DNA from: Microbacterium sp. BH-3-3-3
GTDB lineage: Bacteria; Actinomycetota; Actinomycetes; Actinomycetales; Microbacteriaceae
Length of the DNA stretch: 64,000 nucleotides
Assembly: GCF_001792815.1 (NCBI RefSeq)
Contig: NZ_CP017674.1
Location: forward strand, 2,356,001 to 2,420,000
Reading direction: 5' to 3'
Position numbers and translations under genes: made by a program. Under the pieces are notes generated by a model. The model saw only the letters and a program-made list of their open reading frames with translations. It did not search any database and was not told the origin of the DNA. This document shows, in pieces, positions 61,444-64,000 of the stretch; the stretch's first letter is position 1; every line of letters starts with the position of its first letter.

Positions 61444-62382
61444 TCATTGCTTGACGCTGCCGGCGCTCAGGCCCGACTGCCAGAAGCGCTGCAGCAGCAG
61501 GAAGGCGGCCACGATCGGGATGATCGACAGCAGCGCGCCGGTGATCACGAGGTTGTAGATGGGCTGCGCGCCGACGCCGGTGGCCTGCGCGTTCCACTGG
61601 TTCAGACCGACCGTGAGCGGGTACCACTGCGGGTCGCTCAGCATGATCAGGGGCAGGAAGTAGTTGTTCCACGTCGCCACCACCGCGAACAGCAGCACCG
61701 TGACGATGCCGGGGGTGAGCAGACGGATCGAGATCGTGAAGAACGTGCGGAACTCGCCCGCGCCGTCCATGCGGGCGGCCTCGAGCAGCTCGGTGGGGAT
61801 GGCGTCGGTCGCGTAGACCCAGATGAGGTACAGGCCGAACGGGCTGATGAGCGAGGGGATGATGATCGCCCACGGGGTGTTCGTGATGCCCAGCTGGCTG
61901 AACAGCAGGAAGGTGGGCACCGCCAGCGCCGTGCCGGGCACCGCGATCGCGCCGAGCACGACGGCGAACACGGCCTTGCGCCCCCGGAAGTTGTACTTCG
62001 CCAGGCCGTAGCCGGCGAGCGTGGCCAGCAGCGTCGCCCCGCCGGCGCCGACCGCGACGTACAGCAGCGTGTTGCCGAGCCACCGCAGGAAGATGCCGTC
62101 GCGGTAGGTGAGGGTCTGCGCGATGTTGTCGAAGAGCGCGAAGCTGTTTCCGGGGCCGAGCCCGAAGGTCGTGAACAGGTCGGGCTGGGTCTTGGTGGCG
62201 TTGATGACCAGCCACGCCAGCGGCACGAGCGTGTACAGCAAGTACAGGCCCATGACGATGCCCAGCACGATCGACTTCTTGCCCTGGGTGGGCGAGGTGC
62301 GGGCGAAGCGGCGGCGGGTGCCGCCGGCACGCGGGGTGGTCACCGAGACGGTGTCGGTGCGGGGTGCGGTCGCGGTGGTCAT
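61444..62382 (-). CDS. CUT1 ABC transporter permease, MalG-like
   Basis: 312 residues from ATG 62382, overlapping the stop of the partner permease. Six helices, the first at about 40-60 (VLGIVMGLYLLYTLVPLAWLV); the EAA loop ELLEAARMDGAGEFRTFFTISIRLL contacts the ATPase. C-terminal helices end LLQRFWQSGLSAGSVKQ, as in other MalG-type proteins. Forms the channel with the 62379 gene. Confidence 0.9.
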   Translation of the reverse strand: MTTATAPRTDTVSVTTPRAGGTRRRFARTSPTQGKKSIVLGIVMGLYLLYTLVPLAWLVINATKTQPDLFTTFGLGPGNSFALFDNIAQTLTYRDGIFLRWLGNTLLYVAVGAGGATLLATLAGYGLAKYNFRGRKAVFAVVLGAIAVPGTALAVPTFLLFSQLGITNTPWAIIIPSLISPFGLYLIWVYATDAIPTELLEAARMDGAGEFRTFFTISIRLLTPGIVTVLLFAVVATWNNYFLPLIMLSDPQWYPLTVGLNQWNAQATGVGAQPIYNLVITGALLSIIPIVAAFLLLQRFWQSGLSAGSVKQ

Positions 62383-63302
62383 CGCGCCTCCTGACGTGAG
62401 CCGCGCAGCTGCACGACGTAGGCGATGACGGCGGTGATGACGCCCATGATGATGGCGATCGTGGCCGCGTAGTTGTACTGCTGGCCGGCGAACGAGAGGT
62501 TGTAGGCGTACATGTTCGGCGTGAAGAACGTCGAGATCGTGTTCGGGGCCAGCGGCTTGAGGATGTTCGGCTCGTTGAAGAGCTGGAAGCTGCCGATGAT
62601 CGAGAAGATCGTGGCGATGACCACGGCACCGCGGACCGCCGGGATCTTGATCGAGAAGATCGTGCGCCAGGCGCCCGCGCCGTCGATCGAGGCCGCCTCG
62701 TACAGCTCGCCCGGAATGGTCTTGAGTGACGAGTAGAAGATGAGCATGTTGTAGCCCACGAACTGCCAGGTCACGATGTTGCCGATCGACAGCAGCATCC
62801 ATTCGGGGAGGAACGGCTGGACCACGTTCCCGCCGAGCAGATCGTTGAGGTTGCGGGTCAGGCCGAACTGGTCGCCGTAGATGTAGCCCCACATGAGCAC
62901 GGCCACGACGGCGGGCACCGCGTAGGGCAGGAAGATCACCATGCGGTAGAAGCCGGCGGCGTGCAGGCGCGCACTGTCGATCGCGAGGGCGGCGGCCAGG
63001 GCCAGCAGGAGCATGATCGGCACCTGCACGACGAGGAAGATCGAGACCCGGCCCAGACCGTCCCAGAACTTCTCGTCTCCGAAGGCGGTGACGTAGTTCT
63101 CGAAGCCGACGAACGCGTTGCCGCCGACCAGCTGGTCGCGGAACAGGCTGAGGTAGATCGAGTACGCCAGGGGCGCGAGGAACACGAGCGCGAACACCAC
63201 GGCGAAGGGGGCGACGAACAGCCAGCCGCGGTCGTCGATTCGGGTGCGCCGTTTGCGCCGCGGGGTGCGCAGCGCGGGCGGGGGTGCCGCGGTGGTCGTC
63301 AT
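62379..63302 (-). CDS. CUT1 ABC transporter permease, MalF-like
   Basis: 307 residues from ATG 63302. Basic N-terminus (RRKRRTRID), then six helices; the EAA loop is ELYEAASIDGAGAWRTIFSIKIP. First gene of the operon 63302-56652 (two permeases, binding protein, GH51, GH35). The promoter region upstream carries two LacI-type palindromes and is shared with the divergent regulator gene at 63414. Confidence 0.9.
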   Translation of the reverse strand: MTTTAAPPPALRTPRRKRRTRIDDRGWLFVAPFAVVFALVFLAPLAYSIYLSLFRDQLVGGNAFVGFENYVTAFGDEKFWDGLGRVSIFLVVQVPIMLLLALAAALAIDSARLHAAGFYRMVIFLPYAVPAVVAVLMWGYIYGDQFGLTRNLNDLLGGNVVQPFLPEWMLLSIGNIVTWQFVGYNMLIFYSSLKTIPGELYEAASIDGAGAWRTIFSIKIPAVRGAVVIATIFSIIGSFQLFNEPNILKPLAPNTISTFFTPNMYAYNLSFAGQQYNYAATIAIIMGVITAVIAYVVQLRGSRQEAR

Positions 63303-63349
63303 CGTCCAGTGCCTCTTCGTTGATGCGCATTCGGGCCGGGCGGTCGGAA

Positions 63350-63397
63350 TGTTGACGTAAACATAACTCGACCCCCGCTAAGGTGTCAACGTCAACA
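63350..63397. promoter_or_regulatory. Twin LacI-type operators of the arabinan/galactan locus
   Basis: TGTTGACGTAAACA (63350-63363) and TGTCAACGTCAACA (63384-63397) follow a common CG-centred pattern, TGTyrACGTnrACA, with centres 34 bases apart, between the permease operon and the regulator gene. Confidence 0.72.
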
Positions 63398-63413
63398 TCC
63401 CGAGGGGGCAGGC

Positions 63414-64000
63414 ATGAGCGAGACGACGACGGCGTCGACCGCGACACCGGCGCGAGAGCGCCGGCGCGAGGTGTCGATGGCCGATGTGGCCGCCGCCGCC
63501 GGAGTGTCGGGCCAGACGGTCTCGCGCGTGGCCAACGGCCGCACCAACGTCGATCCCGATACGCGTCAGCGCGTCCTCGACGCCATGGCGTCGCTCGGCT
63601 ACCGCCCCAACAGTGCGGCGCGAGCGCTGCGATCGGGCCGGTTCCGCAGCATCGGCGTGATCATGTTCTCGCTGAGCTCGTACGGCAACACGCGCACGCT
63701 CGATGCGCTCGCGTCGATGGCCGCGGCATCCGGGTACTCCATCACCCTCATCACCGTGCACTCGGCCTCGCAGTCCGACGTGTCGGGGGCGTTCTCGCGT
63801 CTGCGCGAACACGCCGTCGACGGCGTGGTGATCCTGATCGAGACCCACCGCCTCGGCGAGAACGAGTTGTCGCTGCCCACCGGGCTGCCCGTGGTGGTGG
63901 TCGACTCGAGCGCCGACTACCCGTACGCGGTCGTCGACAACGACCAGGCGCAGGGCGCCCGTCTGGCCACCGAGCATCTGCTCGACCTCGGTCACGCGAC
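63414..64000 (+). CDS. LacI family regulator, cut by window end
   Basis: The first 195 codons from ATG 63414; the frame is still open at 64000. Helix-turn-helix VSMADVAAAAGVSGQTVSRVANGRTNVD, hinge YRPNSAARALRSGRF, and the first half of the effector domain (IGVIMFSLSSYGNTRTLD, AVVDNDQAQGARLATEHLLDLGH). Divergent from the glycosidase/importer operon with twin operators between them, so it probably represses that operon until an arabinose- or galactose-containing inducer arrives. The ligand part is incomplete here. Confidence 0.85.
   Translation, partial: MSETTTASTATPARERRREVSMADVAAAAGVSGQTVSRVANGRTNVDPDTRQRVLDAMASLGYRPNSAARALRSGRFRSIGVIMFSLSSYGNTRTLDALASMAAASGYSITLITVHSASQSDVSGAFSRLREHAVDGVVILIETHRLGENELSLPTGLPVVVVDSSADYPYAVVDNDQAQGARLATEHLLDLGHA

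Overview
The window comes from a high-GC Gram-positive actinobacterium, most likely a Microbacterium-type member of the Microbacteriaceae. Evidence: strong G/C third-position bias, GTG/ATG starts in short TGA/ATG overlaps, DtxR/IdeR iron boxes, several leaderless-type promoters, and repeated LacI-controlled sugar loci. The genus is an inference from style; no marker gene is present.

Layout. 0-1.1 kb: the tail of a TniB/TnsC-like transposition ATPase runs into a 5'-truncated AbiEii toxin gene, so a mobile element probably broke a toxin-antitoxin locus. 1.1-3.3 kb: TetR regulator divergent from a DHA2 drug exporter. 3.4-18.2 kb: a complete L-rhamnose system, with LacI regulator, CUT2 ABC importer, aldo/keto reductase, second LacI, mutarotase, isomerase, aldolase/lactaldehyde dehydrogenase fusion, rhamnulokinase, and an FMN L-lactate dehydrogenase that would carry the lactate on to pyruvate. 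18.4-21.1 kb: TetR plus a sugar isomerase and a Gfo/Idh/MocA dehydrogenase. 21.2-25.8 kb: two MFS exporters, MarR and an alpha/beta hydrolase. 26-33.5 kb: a second CUT2 sugar importer with dehydrogenase, isomerase and ROK regulator. 33.5-37.5 kb: LysR/EamA pair, lipoate ligase and an orphan DNA methyltransferase. 37.7-47.2 kb: an iron-regulated haem acquisition island (DUF2470, haem oxygenase, Hta-type surface proteins, HmuTUV) with four iron-box sites. 47.3-50.8 kb: LLM flavin oxidoreductase, type-B carboxylesterase and a terpenoid-cyclase-fold protein. 50.9-54.2 kb: galK, galT and a LacI regulator. 54.2-54.9 kb: an array of four 61-nt nested hairpins. 54.9-56.6 kb: orphan sensor kinase. 56.7-64 kb: GH35 and GH51 glycosidases with a CUT1 ABC importer, divergent from a LacI regulator cut by the window end.

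How it fits together. The rhamnose, galactose and arabinofuranose genes (GH51, GH35, galKT, rha) match the sugars of plant rhamnogalacturonan I and arabinogalactan side chains, which suggests a plant- or soil-associated lifestyle. Each sugar block carries its own LacI regulator and CG-centred palindromic operators next to the promoters.

The least explained structure is the 61-nt nested palindrome. Four copies lie between 54284 and 54789, apparently formed by duplicating a two-copy unit, and a diverged inverted copy lies at 37556-37614 with compensatory changes in the middle stem. A second recurrent pattern is a TANNNT hexamer exactly 6 nt before the start codon in eight genes, the signature of leaderless transcripts.
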